DNA of 64,000 nucleotides from Heterocephalus glaber (GCF_000247695.1 NW_004624801.1:2394294-2458293), one strand, 5' to 3'. Numbered from the stretch's first letter, positions 34,601 to 45,480 are shown. The notes: generated by a model not told the origin, from the sequence alone. A program made the numbers and translations.

Positions 34601-35646
34601 GGGAAACAAACACAGAGAGTCATATTCTTGGGCTAAGCTTGCTGCTTCTGGAGCTCTTGTGGCCAAGCTCTATTGGCTGGCAGCTCAGTCTGTTCCTCAG
34701 TGAGAACCATGGTGCATTGGCTGACTGTTGGCTTCCAGTTCTGTCTGTAACATGAAGCCAGGGTAGATGGCTGGGGTCAGACAGCATGGAGCCATAAAGT
34801 TTATAGGGGAGCATTCTCAGCTTGACTAGACACCACAGGGTATCGAGATGGAAGATCTGACACTCTGAAATGTTCTGCCTCCTATCTGAGTCTTTCTATA
34901 AAGTAGAGGAAAAGTCAGAACCCAGAACTGGCTTTAGGAATTCCCAGGGCAATGTACAGAGCACACCAAAGTGCCCTGTGGCTTCATATTCCCAGGATAA
35001 GTTGAGCTTTCTGATTCAAGTGCCAAGAAAAGGACAGATTCTTATTGCCACTTTTTGAGACACTTGAGGTAAAGCACCTGGCTATAGTTAGTAGGAGCTT
35101 GGTAAATATTTGTTGATTTAAACCAAGGCTACCTGCCTCTTCCATAACTCTGGTTTATTCTTTCATTGTACTAAAAAGGAAATAGGTACTGGTAATGGGT
35201 GAACTTAAAAATAACTTTGGAGCTTGAGAAAAACAGTTAAAACAAGTGGGTATTGGAGCAGAGGGTCTGAAGTTCACTACTACTGGAACTGGAGAGGAGT
35301 AGAAAGGCTCTCAATGGAGAAGTTTTCAGGCTTTGTAGATTACCTTCATGTGATAAAGGTCAGATTGACAGATGTTCAAGGCAGAACACCAGAGACCCCA
35401 TAGTAGGGTAATCCAAAGAAAAGATGTCATTGAAGGAGGAAAAGTCTCCACCAGAAATTGTTGGAAAGGTACCAGTAACAGGTTCCAATCCAATTAAATT
35501 GCATAGATTGAAGTGGTAAACAATACCTTTCAATAAACAAAGCCAAGCACACAGCACTGGAAAACAGAACTTAACTAAAGAGACCCTTATATCAACAGGA
35601 AACTCTCTTCACTCTATTTGACCTCAAGCCTCAGAGCACACGCGTG
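34601..35646. other. Unassigned non-coding sequence
   Basis: Nothing recognised except a short GGAGCTTGGTAAATATTTGTTGA near 35086, which resembles an L2 or MIR tail. Confidence 0.45.
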
Positions 35647-35649
35647 CAC

Positions 35650-35680
<31 letters not shown>

Positions 35681-35681
35681 G
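35647..35681 (+). repeat. (CA)n microsatellite
   Basis: A CA run with one CG interruption, directly upstream of the L1-like block. Confidence 0.95.
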
Positions 35682-36470
35682 AGGAATGTGAAAAAACAAG
35701 GCAACAAAATGCCTCCAAAGACTCCGAACTCTCCCAAAGCAGATCCAAAGGGCACCAATGGAGAGGAAGAAGACACCAGTCAAGTATGAAATGATTAAAG
35801 AGGGAGTGAAGAAACTCATTGAGCTCAAAGAAGGCATAACCCAAAAGAGAGAGAAACCATCATACAAACTGACCAACACCCAGGAGGAGAGTTTCACTTC
35901 AGGAGTGAAGTCATACTCTTACACAGAGACCGGGTGAGAGCTTGGGGAGACAGGCTTGAAGACAGTGAGAGCTAAATAGGGCTCTCCTGGGATCTCCTGG
36001 GAGGCCCAGCTCAGACCAGAAAGATCACAGGGCTGGTATTCTGTTGTGGGAGGCCAGGTACAGTGGGAGTAATCGTCAGAGGCAGTGTCCTGAAGAAGAA
36101 GGCATATAGTCTAGGGATATGTTTGAATGCTGGCGCTGTTGCCAACATCCAGAAGTCAGTGCTTTGAATTACTATAGGTCAATGCAAGGGTGGGGGCTAA
36201 CTGTCTTCACTAAAATCAGTGTCCTCTTTGATTTGGTAAAGAACCACTTGTAACCTAAGGTTTGTCAACATCCAGTTGACATTGATATCGGTGATATCAT
36301 CACTGTCACTGAGAATACTACCGTAGACAAGGTAACATAGTAGTGGCGAGCAACTGATTTTCTCTCTATGCCAATACCTAGATTGCCTGGGGTGTCATGA
36401 AAAATACTGTGGCTCATTCCTGAAGAATGAGATTTGCAAATCGCATCACAAAAAATGAACAAACAGAAAC
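35682..36470 (+). mobile_element. L1 5' material with an extra ORF1-start copy
   Basis: Positions 35690-35790 align by eye with 36471-36570, the start of the L1 ORF1 remnant. Both contain 'CAAGGCAACAAAATGCCTCC' followed by an AACTCYC-type block, but here the start codon position reads GTG. The sequence between the copies is unassigned and may be L1 5' UTR, an older L1 fragment, or a duplication. Confidence 0.5.
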
Positions 36471-37450
36471 ATGAAAAGACAAGGCAACAAAATGCCTCCC
36501 AAAACTCCCAGTTCTCCCAGATCAGTACAGGGGCATGGAAGAGGAAGAAATCACAAGCTACACAGCATATAGGTCTGAAAGAGTCCCAGTGGAGATAAAG
36601 CAGCTCTGTAAGGTGCTTGGCAAATTGAAAGAAAATATAACTTATCATGTAATGCCCATAATGAAACAAGTGATCAGCTAGTCTAGAGAAGACACTAACA
36701 AACAGCTAGTGGAGCTAAAGAAAGAGATTTAAAACATGAATGATCAAAATAAAAAAGAATTGGAGTCCATAAGAAAGTTTCAGCAATCCAGGAGATTAAA
36801 AACATGACGGAAAGTATTGGTTAGCAGAAGCAACCGATGGGAAGGCAGAGTGTCCGATGTAGAGAACAGGGCTGTGGTCAATGATCACTTAATAAAAGAC
36901 CTTAAAAACAGTAAGGGGGCATTAAAAATATATCCAACACCTCCTAGGTGACTCTAAGAGGACTTATGCAAGAGTAATTGGAAGTAGCAAAAAATCAGAA
37001 GACAGCACAAAGGGTATCCAAAAAAACCTGTTTACGTAAGTAATAACAGAAAATTTTCAGATATTGAAAAATAATTTAACATATATATAAATGAAGCATA
37101 TAGAACCCCACATAGCCATGGTCAGAAAAAAACACTTCACACCATGTAATAACTAAAATACCAGAAATACAATAGAAGAACAGAATCTTAAAGGCTTCTA
37201 GAGAAAAATAACTAATCACCTACAAAGAAAAACCTATTAGAATTATAACAGATTTGTCAACACAAAACTTAAAGGCAAGGAGAGAATGGTATGAAGTGTT
37301 TCAAGCTCTTAAAGAAAACAACTTCCAACCCAGACTGTTATATTCTGCGAAATTATCTTTCAGACTTTATACTTCCATGTTAAAGAAAATCTAAAGACAT
37401 TCATAACCACCAAACCAACACTCCAAAAGATTCTGAAGGATACCTTAGGT
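36471..37450 (+). pseudogene. L1 ORF1 remnant
   Basis: L1 ORF1 encodes an RNA-binding chaperone that coats L1 RNA in the cytoplasm. The start codon (ATG at 36471) and a basic N-terminal stretch remain, but a stop follows about 35 codons on. The conserved C-terminal domain is visible at about 37272-37360, reading ARREWYEVF then KENNFQPR, close to the family signature. The coiled-coil part between them is A-rich and full of stops. The spacing to ORF2 (about 110 bases) is normal for L1. Non-functional. Confidence 0.8.
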
Positions 37451-38492
37451 GGAGACAATGAACCTAACAATGCCAAAAGGTCCAATAAAATGAATACATC
37501 AGGTAGGGCTAGCAATTAATTAGAATGGAAAGAAAGCAAATCAGCAAAAGGCAATTAATACAATGACAGGAATAAGTGAGTACCTGTCAATTACAACTAT
37601 CAATGTAAGTGAACTCAATTCACCAAATCAAAAGAAACAGATTAGCAGAACTGATCAAGAGACAAAATCCAATGGTATGCTGTACAGAAGAAACACATCT
37701 AACACAAAAAGAAATTTATGGTCTAAAAAATCAAAGGATGGAAAACAATATTCCATGCCATGGGAACTCAAAACCAAGCAGGGATAGATATCCTATTTTC
37801 AGACAAAGTGAATTTCAAGCCAAAGCTGATCAAAAGAGGCAAAGAAGGACATTACACCTTGGTTAATGGAACTATTCAACAGGAAGAGATAATAATTACA
37901 AGCAAATATACACCAAGCCATGGTGCATCCAACTTCATAAAACAAACTAATAGACATAAAAGATCGGATAAACATCAAAACAATTATAGTGGAGATCATA
38001 ATACTTCGCTATTGCAAATGGACAGATAAACTACAAAAAATCAACAAAGAAGTATCAGAGTTGAAACAAACTTTTGAACAAATGGCCTTAATAGATATTT
38101 GCAGAATGTTCCACCAAACAACAACAGAATACACATTCTTTTGGCCGCATATGGTGCTTTCTCCTAAATAGTCCACATACTAGTAAATAAAACACACTGA
38201 AGCAAATGCAAAAGAATCAAAATTTTCACATGCATATTATCACATCCCAGTGCAGTAAAACTAGAAATCAATAGTGAAAGAAACCACAGAAACTATGTAA
38301 ACATATAGAAGTGAAACAACACACTCTTAAATAAGCAATGAGTCACAGAGGAAATTAAGGAAGAAATAAATTCCTGGAATTAAATGATATTGGCAATCAA
38401 TACAATGTATGAGAACTTATGGATCACAATGAAAGCAGTCCAATGAGAGAAGTTTATAGTGCTGAATACCCACATCATAAAAATAGAACAAG

Positions 38493-38583
38493 CGGCCGGG
38501 GATTTAGCTTAGTGGTTTCGCCGCCTGCTGCGCAAGCGCAAGGACCCGAGTTCGATCCCCGGTACCAAAAAAAAACAAAAAAC
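38493..38583 (+). mobile_element. ID-type SINE, 'CGCCGCC' subtype, with TSD
   Basis: The A-box (TAGCTTAGTGG) and B-box (GAGTTCGATCCC) are intact and an A-rich tail follows. The middle reads TTCGCCGCCTGCTGCGCAAG, unlike classical ID. A perfect 14-bp target-site duplication (AAAAATAGAACAAG) lies at 38479-38492 and 38584-38597. The L1 sequence continues on both sides, so the insertion is younger than the L1. Confidence 0.97.
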
Positions 38584-39921
38584 AAAAATAGAACAAGATC
38601 AAATAAATAACCCAATGTTGCATCTTAAGATCCCAGAAAACAAGAACAAGCCAAACCAAGAGCTTGTACAAGGAAGGAAATAATAAAGATCAGAGCAGAA
38701 ATTAATGAGATGGAGACTACAAAAAAAGAGTACAAAGAATCAATGGATCGAAGAGCTGGTTCTTTGAAAGAATACATAAAATAGACAAACTTTTAGTTAA
38801 TTTTACCAAAAAAAGAAAAGACACAAATTAATGCAATTAGAAATGGAAAAGGTAAAGTCACAACGAACGCTTCCAAAATTCAGAAAATTGTTAGCAATTA
38901 CTTTACAAACATATGTGCCAAACAATTGGAGAACTGAGAAGAAATGGAGAGATGCCTAGATACATAAGAATTACCAAAACTGAATCAAGAATACTTAAAA
39001 ATCTTGAATAATTCAATAACAGGCATTGAAATTGAAGCAGTAATTTAAAAAAACCTACCAACTAAAAAATGCCCGGGACCTTATGAACTCTCAGCTGAAG
39101 TTTACAAAACCTTCAGGGAAGATCTAACACCAATACTTCTCAAACTTTCAATGAAACTGAGAGAGAAGGAGTACTTCCAAACTCATTCTCAGAAGTTCAC
39201 ATTATCTTAATCTCAACACCAGAAAAGAACCCAACCCAAAAAGAGAACTATAGGCCAATTTTTAATGAACATAGATGCAAAAATCCTTAACAAGATACTG
39301 GCAAACAAAATGTGACAAAGCATCAAATAGTTCATACACCATGACCAAGTAGGCTTCATCCCAGGGACATAAAGATGCTTCAAACACACACAAATAAATA
39401 AATATAATTCATCTCATAAAGAGAAGGATAAAAATCACATGGTCATCACAATAGATGTAGAAAAAGCCTTTGACAAAATCCAACCTCCATTCATAATTTT
39501 TTTAAAAATTCTAAAGAAAATAGGCATAGAAGGTCCTTATCTCAATATGATAAAAAAGCCATTTATGACCAACTTACTCCCAACATCATATTAAATTGGA
39601 AAAACTGAGAACCTTTCCTCTAAAATCAGGAACAAGATAAGGATATCCATATCACCACTGCTGTTCAACATGGTCCTCAAAACATGAGCCAGAGCAATCA
39701 GGCTAGAGAAAGAAATAAAAGGCATACAAATGGAAAGAACAAAGTCAAAATATCATTATTTGCAGATGATATGTCCTTTACTTACAAGACCCCCAAAACT
39801 CCTAGAACTGATGATCAAATTCAGCAGTGTAGCAGGATACAAAATAAACACACAAAAATCAACAGCATTCCTCTGCAATAATAATGAGCTCACTGAAAAA
39901 GCAATTAAGAAAACAATATCA

Positions 39922-40017
39922 GGGGCTGGGGATTTAGCTCACTGGTTCTGCTGCCTGCCTCACAAGTGCAAGGTCCCGAGTTCGATCCCTGGTACCAAAA
40001 AAAAAAGAAAGAAAAAA
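39922..40017 (+). mobile_element. ID-type SINE, 'CTGCCT' subtype, with TSD
   Basis: The A-box and B-box are intact, the middle reads CTGCTGCCTGCCTCACAAGT, and the tail is A-rich with G interruptions. The flanking 15-bp duplication is AAGAAAACAATATCA (39907-39921) against AAGAAAACAACATCA (40018-40032), one mismatch. It sits inside L1 ORF2 just after the FADD region. Confidence 0.95.
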
Positions 40018-40403
40018 AAGAAAACAACATCATTCACAATAGCATCAAAAATTACTTAGATATTAACCTAAGGAAGTAAGAGAGCTGTACAATGAAAATT
40101 ACTTCATAATGAAAAAGGAAATCAGATGAAATAAAATGGAAAAATATTCCCCTGTTCCTAGATAAGCAGAACCAACATACTTGGCTGTACTTCTAAAATT
40201 GATATACAGATTTAATGCAATCCCAATTAAAATACTGACATCATTTCTCACAGGACTAGAGAAAACAATCTGAAAATTTATATGGAAGCAGACGAGACCC
40301 AGAATAACAAAAGCAATCCTGGGTAACAATAGCAAACCAGATGGCATCACAATTCCAGATTTGAAGTTATACAATAAAGCTTCAGTGATTAAAACAGCAT
40401 GGT

Positions 40404-40522
40404 TTGCCAGGTGTGGTGGTATACACCTGTAATCACAGCACTTAGGAGACTGAGGCAAGAGGATCACTGTGAGTTCAAGGCCAGCCTATATTACATAGTG
40501 AGACCCTGTCTCAAAAAAAATG
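40404..40522 (+). mobile_element. B1 SINE with TSD
   Basis: A 7SL-derived B1: 'GCCAGGTGTGGTGGTATACA' at the head, then GAGGATCACTGTGAGTTCAA and GAGACCCTGTCTCAAAAAAA at the tail. The target-site duplication is AAACAGCATGGT (40392-40403) and AAGCAGCATGGT (40523-40534), one mismatch, within L1 ORF2 sequence. Confidence 0.95.
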
Positions 40523-40910
40523 AAGCAGCATGGTACAGGCAAAAAAAAAAAAGAAAAGAAAAACTGAAGCAGAAACAACCCCAAGCACAGACAGCTATTT
40601 GATCTTTAACAAAGCATCCAAAAAACATACACTGGAGGAAAGATAGTCCCTTTCCTAAGTGATGCTGGGAAAATTGGATATCCATATGCAGAAGAATGAG
40701 TCTAGAACCATATATTTCACCATATACTAAACTAAAATCAAAATGGATCAGAGATCTAAATGTTTAAAAAAACCAAATCTGCTGGAAGAAAAAATAGATG
40801 ACTCTTGAAGACATTGGTGTAGGCAAAGACTTTCTAAACAGAGAACCCTAATGGCACAAGAAATAATGCTGAGAATCAACAAATGGGATCACATAAAATT
40901 AAAAAGCTTC

Positions 40911-40911
<1 letters not shown>

Positions 40912-40947
<36 letters not shown>
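40912..40947 (+). repeat. (CG)n(CA)n microsatellite inside the L1
   Basis: A short CG run passes into about thirteen CA units in the part of ORF2 where L1 normally reads CTTCTGCACA. It probably expanded from that seed. CG/CA alternation favours Z-DNA. Confidence 0.95.
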
Positions 40948-41450
40948 GCAAACCAACAGAGAAACGATACAATCTACAGAATGGGAAAAAAATTGTCAGC
41001 CATTCACAGACAAAGGACTAACATCAAGAATCTATAAACAACCCAAAAAAATTAGACCCCTCAAAATAAAAGACCCAATCAATAAAATGGGCAAACAAAA
41101 TGAATAGATACTTCTCAGAAGAAGAAGTACAAATGCGCAATAAATACATGAAAAAATGTTCATCATTACTGGCCATCAGAGAAATGAAAATTAAAACTAC
41201 ACTGAAATACCATTTTAGTACAGGAAAAAAATGGCTATCATCAAAAAGATCTAAAAATAAATGCTGGGGGGAAAGGAACTCTTCTACATTGTTGGTGGGA
41301 ATGTAGGCTAGCACAACCACTATGGAAATCAGCCTGGGGATTCCTCAAACACTTAAAAGTAAAAAGTTCATTTGACCCAGGTATCTCCTTCCTAGGTTTC
41401 CTCCCAAAAGAGCTCAAATCATCATATTACAGGGATACATGCACACCCAC

Positions 41451-42005
41451 ATCTCTTCCATGTATTTTCCACTAGTCAATCATAAGTTGATTTTAAGTGG
41501 TAGTCAGTTTATCACTTCAGCCAGTATCTAAAACTGAATTGATCATCTTACTTTTCTCACTGACCACTCCCTAAAAAACAAAAAAAATTGATAAACGATG
41601 GGGACCTCATTATTCAAGAGCAGCCCTTACAGGTCATCACTTTATCTCTAACCCTGGTGTTCAAAAAGAGATGGAAACCCTAAAGCAAGATCAGCTTTAT
41701 TAAAGAAAAAATTTTGAGAAAGAGCTATGATTGGACTAAATCTTGGAAGAAACGTTTTGATAATAGTTTATTATACCTGGGCATGAAAAAAATGCGATTA
41801 GTGTTTTCCTTCTTTCATGCTTTCCATGTCTCAGCTCCTTCATTTTTGAGTTTTGTATCAAAACATAGCATTCACACAGTATAAAGAATAGACGAATTAT
41901 ATATTTAAAGTGTGATGAGTATTTACAATGAGTTTTCCCACTGAAGACAACATCGACTTTCAAAACTATATTAGGGTATGTATGTGTGTGTGAAAATAAA
42001 ATATT
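41451..42005. other. Unassigned AT-rich sequence
   Basis: This is where an L1 3' UTR would be expected, but I see no G-rich tract or poly-A tail. No gene or named repeat is recognised. Confidence 0.5.
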
Positions 42006-42020
42006 AAAAGAAATAAACTA

Positions 42021-42106
42021 AGGGCCGGGGATTTAGCTCAGTGGTTTCGCCACCTGCTGCGCAAGCGCAAGGACCAGAGTTTGATCCCCAGTACCAAAAA
42101 AAAAAA
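42021..42106 (+). mobile_element. ID-type SINE, 'CGCCACC' subtype, with TSD
   Basis: The A-box (TAGCTCAGTGG), a B-box with one change (GAGTTTGATCCC) and a 15-base pure A tail are present. A perfect 15-bp target-site duplication (AAAAGAAATAAACTA) lies at 42006-42020 and 42107-42121. The middle matches the copy at 38493, so both belong to one subfamily. Confidence 0.97.
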
Positions 42107-42149
42107 AAAAGAAATAAACTATTACCTATTACCTTTACTGAAACCAATC

Positions 42150-42335
42150 CATGTGCTTCATCTTGAATCCTCACACCAGCCTTTAAAGTAACTAGTGTTC
42201 TTCCCATTTCACAGAGGAGGAAATTTGGTAGCTCAAAGAAGTGAAATAACATTCTAATATTATACAGCTGGTACATATTACACATAAAGCCAGAATTCAG
42301 ACCCTAAGTGAGCTAGTGAGTTCTCTACCATCTCA
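42150..42335 (-). mobile_element. MIR SINE (reverse strand)
   Basis: TTCCCATTTCACAGAGGAGGA followed by a degraded GTGAAATAAC block, ACAGCTGGTACATATTACAC and CCAGAATTCAGACCCTAAG is reversed MIR order. Confidence 0.7.
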
Positions 42336-42499
42336 CACCTTGGCAATTTAATTTGGTGAGGAGAACAGATAAAACCATACAAGGAAGCATGAGTATCGAT
42401 GGGAAGAATACATATGCATGAACCAACCTTCTCATTCGAGCCCTTATTTTCCAGGCTCCACAATTAATTTTCCAGTGGCTTGCTGAAAATTGCTGCATG
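42336..42499. other. Unassigned non-coding sequence
   Basis: Nothing recognised. Confidence 0.4.
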
Positions 42500-43010
42500 G
42501 GAACAGAAAATCAATCCTTGAGCCATCTCCTCCAAATTAGCCAATCCTATATCATCATCCCTCCACCTCCTCCTCCACCTATGCACACACCTGCTCTGCT
42601 CTCCTGTATTCCTTACCTCAGCCAACATTGTAATTGTTCAAACAAGTATCTTCATGACCCTCTCTCTCACCTCACACACCCAGATCCGGCTAGGTCCACC
42701 TTCTAACATCTGGCAATATTGCTTCTGCCTCTCTCTTGTACTGTCAGTGTCGAATGGAGGCCACCTGATAGCTTTCCCACCCGCATCTCTTCTTACGCCA
42801 TCAGGGTAACCCACCAACAAACATACATACCAAGATTACCCTCCTACACTAAAATGCCTCCCTGATATTCCTGCTGCCTTTGGAATCAAGGAAACCACCT
42901 GCAAACAGGCAATCAAATTCTTATTTATGTTCTGGCACCTTCTTCTACCTTGACACCCTACTCATTAGTAACTCTAAACTTCTCCCCATTCTCTAAATAT
43001 ACAATGCGAA
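42500..43010 (+). mobile_element. Probable L2/CR1-type LINE fragment
   Basis: The block is strongly pyrimidine-biased, with CCACCTCCTCCTCCACC followed by CTGTATTCCTTACCTCAGCC, in the style of CR1/L2 coding sequence near the reverse-transcriptase C terminus. The match is loose. Confidence 0.4.
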
Positions 43011-43064
43011 AACCAGTTCAACACATATTTGATAAGTACTCCCCTTTATTTGGTTGTGCTGGGC

Positions 43065-43275
43065 ATGGGCATTTCTCCATCCTGGCACTACTGATATTTG
43101 CGGCAGACCATTCTTGGTCAGGGGGCCATCTTGTGCATCTGAGGATGTTGATCAGCATCCATGACCTCTAGCCATCGGATGCCAGTGGCACCTCCTTTCA
43201 AAGTTGAGACAACCAAAAATGTCTCCAGACATTGCCTCATGAGGCTCAGAGGGCGACCAGTGGATATCCAGCTAC
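43065..43275 (+). mobile_element. MER20-type hAT relic
   Basis: CATCCTGGCACTACTGATATT, then 'TCAGCATCCATGACCTCTAG', 'GATGCCAGTGGCACCTCCTT' and 'ACAACCAAAAATGTCTCCAG' followed by ACATTGCC are in MER20 order. The right end runs into a G-rich stretch (GGGGCGGGGGGGCGGGG). No transposase is present. Confidence 0.8.
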
Positions 43276-43767
43276 ACCGGGGCGGGGGGGCGGGGCATGT
43301 ATACTGTATAGTGTTCTGGGAGAGCACTGGGGAGCAAGGAGCTATCAACGGCCCCCCTCTGCATGGGAATCCTGACCCTTCTGTGGCCTTCTGGTGGATT
43401 TTGAATGTTTGATTACACTTGAGCCTTCACTAACTCCTGAGTAAAATATGAATTCTAATTTCAACTTCAAGACCTATTTTGTGCATGATGCACGTGTCCA
43501 TGTGTAAACATTTGACCTATTGAAAAAGACCCTCATGATGTCCTTGGCATTCTACATGACCAAAATGGGACCTCTGTGCCCTTGCAGGTGCCACTGCCCC
43601 TGATGGGGACCTGAACCCTCTTCCCATCTCTCCCTGTGATGAGGCCCTTCCCACTCAGTTCCAGCATGAGCTCTGCTCCTCCAATGGCCCAGGAATAAAC
43701 TTCAGAACCATCTTGAGTGCATTCCTCACACATTGCTTACATCTCTCTTAGCACCCCTGTTCACTTC
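43276..43767. other. Unassigned non-coding sequence
   Basis: No gene or named repeat is recognised. Confidence 0.45.
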
Positions 43768-43975
43768 AGAGGTCAGCTAACTTTGATGTCATGGGCCAGA
43801 AAGTATATAGTATAGGCTTTCAAGCCACACAGTTTCTGTCATAACCAAGCAACTCAATTACTGTAAGTGAAAGCACCCATGATCAATAGCCACCACATGG
43901 GTGTGGCTGTGGCCCAATAAAGTTTTATTTATAAAACCAGCTGGTGAGCCAAAAGATGCCTGCAAGTTCTTCAAT
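43768..43975 (-). mobile_element. hAT-Charlie-like element, second copy (reverse)
   Basis: This is the reverse-orientation sibling of the element at 58883-59076. 'TGTGGCCCAATAAAGTTTTA' and TTTATAAAACCAGCTGGTGAGCC mirror that copy, and the start GTCAGCTAACTTTGATGTCAT corresponds to one terminus. Both ends are eroded. Confidence 0.7.
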
Positions 43976-44089
43976 GTCAAGGTCTTGTCTTAACTTTTGC
44001 ATCTCCAGCCTCTTTCGCAGCCCCTGGTACATACAATGAAGAGAGCAATGGATCCCATTAGTTATCATACCTCTATTAACAAAATGCAT
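43976..44089. other. Unassigned non-coding sequence
   Basis: Nothing recognised. Confidence 0.4.
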
Positions 44090-44220
44090 CACTGTAAAAT
44101 TCTTTGAGGCTGTGGAAATAAAGCACTGACCCAAGCAATAAAAACAACCCACAATACTAATTCAATAATTAAAGAACCATGGTGCATTAGAAGAAGAATG
44201 AACGACCTCTCTTCCCTGGA
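44090..44220 (+). repeat. Local duplication, copy 1
   Basis: This aligns by eye with 45347-45480. Shared blocks are GTTCTTTGAG-type sequence, 'CTGTGGAAATAAAG', 'CAATAAAAACA' and 'TACTAATTCAATAATTA' (the last perfect). The two copies lie about 1.26 kb apart in the same orientation. The family is unknown. Confidence 0.75.
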
Positions 44221-44717
44221 GCTGGAAATCATGGTTTAGATGTAGGTATGGAGTTGCAAAGAACAAATAGGGCACCTTGCTAAATTGGAATCTCAGAGAA
44301 ATAACCAATAAGTGTTTGAGATAAGCATGTCCTATGCAATCTTTGGGACATATGTATGCTAAAAATATTATCAGTCTTTCTTCTGAAATTCAAATATCTT
44401 TTTGTTTTTAGTTGCTAAATCTGGCTACTTTATAGACTATTAACTAGCACTTCTATTTTCTTCTCTGAACCTAGCAGAAATATATCTGGTCCCAGAAAAG
44501 ATAAGAACCTGTCTGACCTGCTGAGCAGCCTTCCCACTCCCCCAGGAAAAGAGCCCCAGTAAACCCCATGGTGGTTCTGTTGGAACTAGAAATTTAATTA
44601 ACAAAATGCTAACATGCAATTTCAGAGGAGGAAAAAAAAAGAAGTGTTATCATGAAGTTAATAAGAGAACTATTTTAATTTTGGTATTTAACAAGTTATG
44701 ACCATGCCACTTTGTTC
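44221..44717. other. Unassigned non-coding sequence
   Basis: No gene or named repeat is recognised. Confidence 0.45.
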
Positions 44718-44728
44718 GGGGGGGGGGG
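44718..44728 (+). repeat. G11 homopolymer
   Basis: Eleven consecutive G residues, followed directly by ATTTGCAT, an octamer-like motif. This is probably chance and a likely site of sequencing length error. Confidence 0.9.
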
Positions 44729-45346
44729 ATTTGCATCACTAAAGAATCTTGGAGTGAGAAGGGATGTGATAGAGGGGAAGTGGGAACATCTATACCACAC
44801 TTCCCTGGGACGTCTTGGAGTCCTCTAGCTCTGGCCTTTAGAAGCCCCTAATGAGCCATGTCCTTTCTTTCCCGTGACTCAGAGAAGGAAGCTAGCTGTC
44901 CCCCACATTCCCATGTCAAGTTCAAGCCAAATAGGGGAAGCTCATAAAACCCAAATGTGATTTCCAAAGCTGTCATTTGTCACATTAGGTGTGGCATGAC
45001 TGGATTTCACTTGGCAGTCATTGCTCTCTCTCCTTATGTCCCACCTACTCAATACCATGTGATGGCACATCCTCTGTCTCTTTCTCTAAGTGTACCAAAC
45101 AGCACATGGGCAATGGACCCTGGTCTGAAGTGTGTCAGGAAAGAGAGCTGATGTCAATGTTCAAGAGCGATGCGGAGACCGAGACACATGGGTCATGAAA
45201 CAGCACTACCTTTAACGGCAGAATGAAACAGTCCTTTGGTCTTGCAGGCTGACCCCAAACCCTCTAGTGGTGGCAGCAGATGTGCCCTCAGCACAGAAGG
45301 CTGTGGGTGCTATTCTTTCCCCAAACCTCAACAGGATGACGTTGGG
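44729..45346. other. Unassigned non-coding sequence
   Basis: No gene or named repeat is recognised. Confidence 0.45.
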
Positions 45347-45480
45347 CTGTAACGTTCTTTGAGACTGTGGAAATAAAGCTGTGAATCAAACAATAAAAAC
45401 AGCACATGGTACTAATTCAATAATTATCAAACCACTGCACGTTGGAAGAGAAATAGAAGAACTCTGTGGTCCCATGGCAT
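45347..45480 (+). repeat. Local duplication, copy 2
   Basis: Partner of 44090-44220. The copies share TACTAATTCAATAATTA exactly and differ at many other positions, so the duplication is not recent. Confidence 0.75.

Larger units (their letters stand above)
36471..41450 (+). mobile_element. Decayed L1 retrotransposon, 5' and coding parts
   Basis: A plus-strand LINE-1 about 5 kb long, counting inserted SINEs. ORF1-like sequence occupies about 36471-37450 and ORF2-like sequence about 37563-41450. It stops near codons for the ORF2 C-terminal region, and no L1 3' UTR or poly-A follows, so the 3' end is missing or was removed. Later insertions lie inside at 38493, 39922 and 40404. Many stops and frameshifts show it is inactive. 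Confidence 0.9.
37563..41450 (+). pseudogene. L1 ORF2 remnant (endonuclease-reverse transcriptase)
   Basis: L1 ORF2 encodes the endonuclease and reverse transcriptase that carry out target-primed reverse transcription. The start MTGISEYLSITTINVSELNS (37563) matches the family N terminus. Endonuclease parts follow in shifted frames: a CCTEETHL motif near 37670, GHYTLVNGTIQQEEI near 37850 and EYTFF near 38127. Reverse-transcriptase parts are DVEKAFDKIQ near 39454-39483 and the catalytic FADD motif at 39759-39770. The C-terminal part is MKKCSSLLAIREMKIKTTLK near 41149. Frameshifts, stops and three SINE insertions break the gene, and the last residues and 3' UTR are absent. Confidence 0.9.

Noticed and set aside
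37563..41450. Functional reverse transcriptase because of the FADD motif
   Set aside because: The L1 ORF2 is broken by frameshifts, stops and three SINE insertions, and lacks its 3' part.
321..42106. tRNA gene calls at the sites with A-box and B-box (321, 16582, 21066, 38493, 39922, 42021)
   Set aside because: They are SINE heads. They are followed by A-rich tails, and those at 38493, 39922 and 42021 have target-site duplications of their own (16582 lies at the 5' end of a larger block that has one). They lack an intact cloverleaf with an acceptor stem.
44718..44736. G11 plus octamer as a promoter element
   Set aside because: There is no TATA, initiator, CpG cluster or transcript evidence nearby, and the octamer alone is expected by chance in 64 kb.
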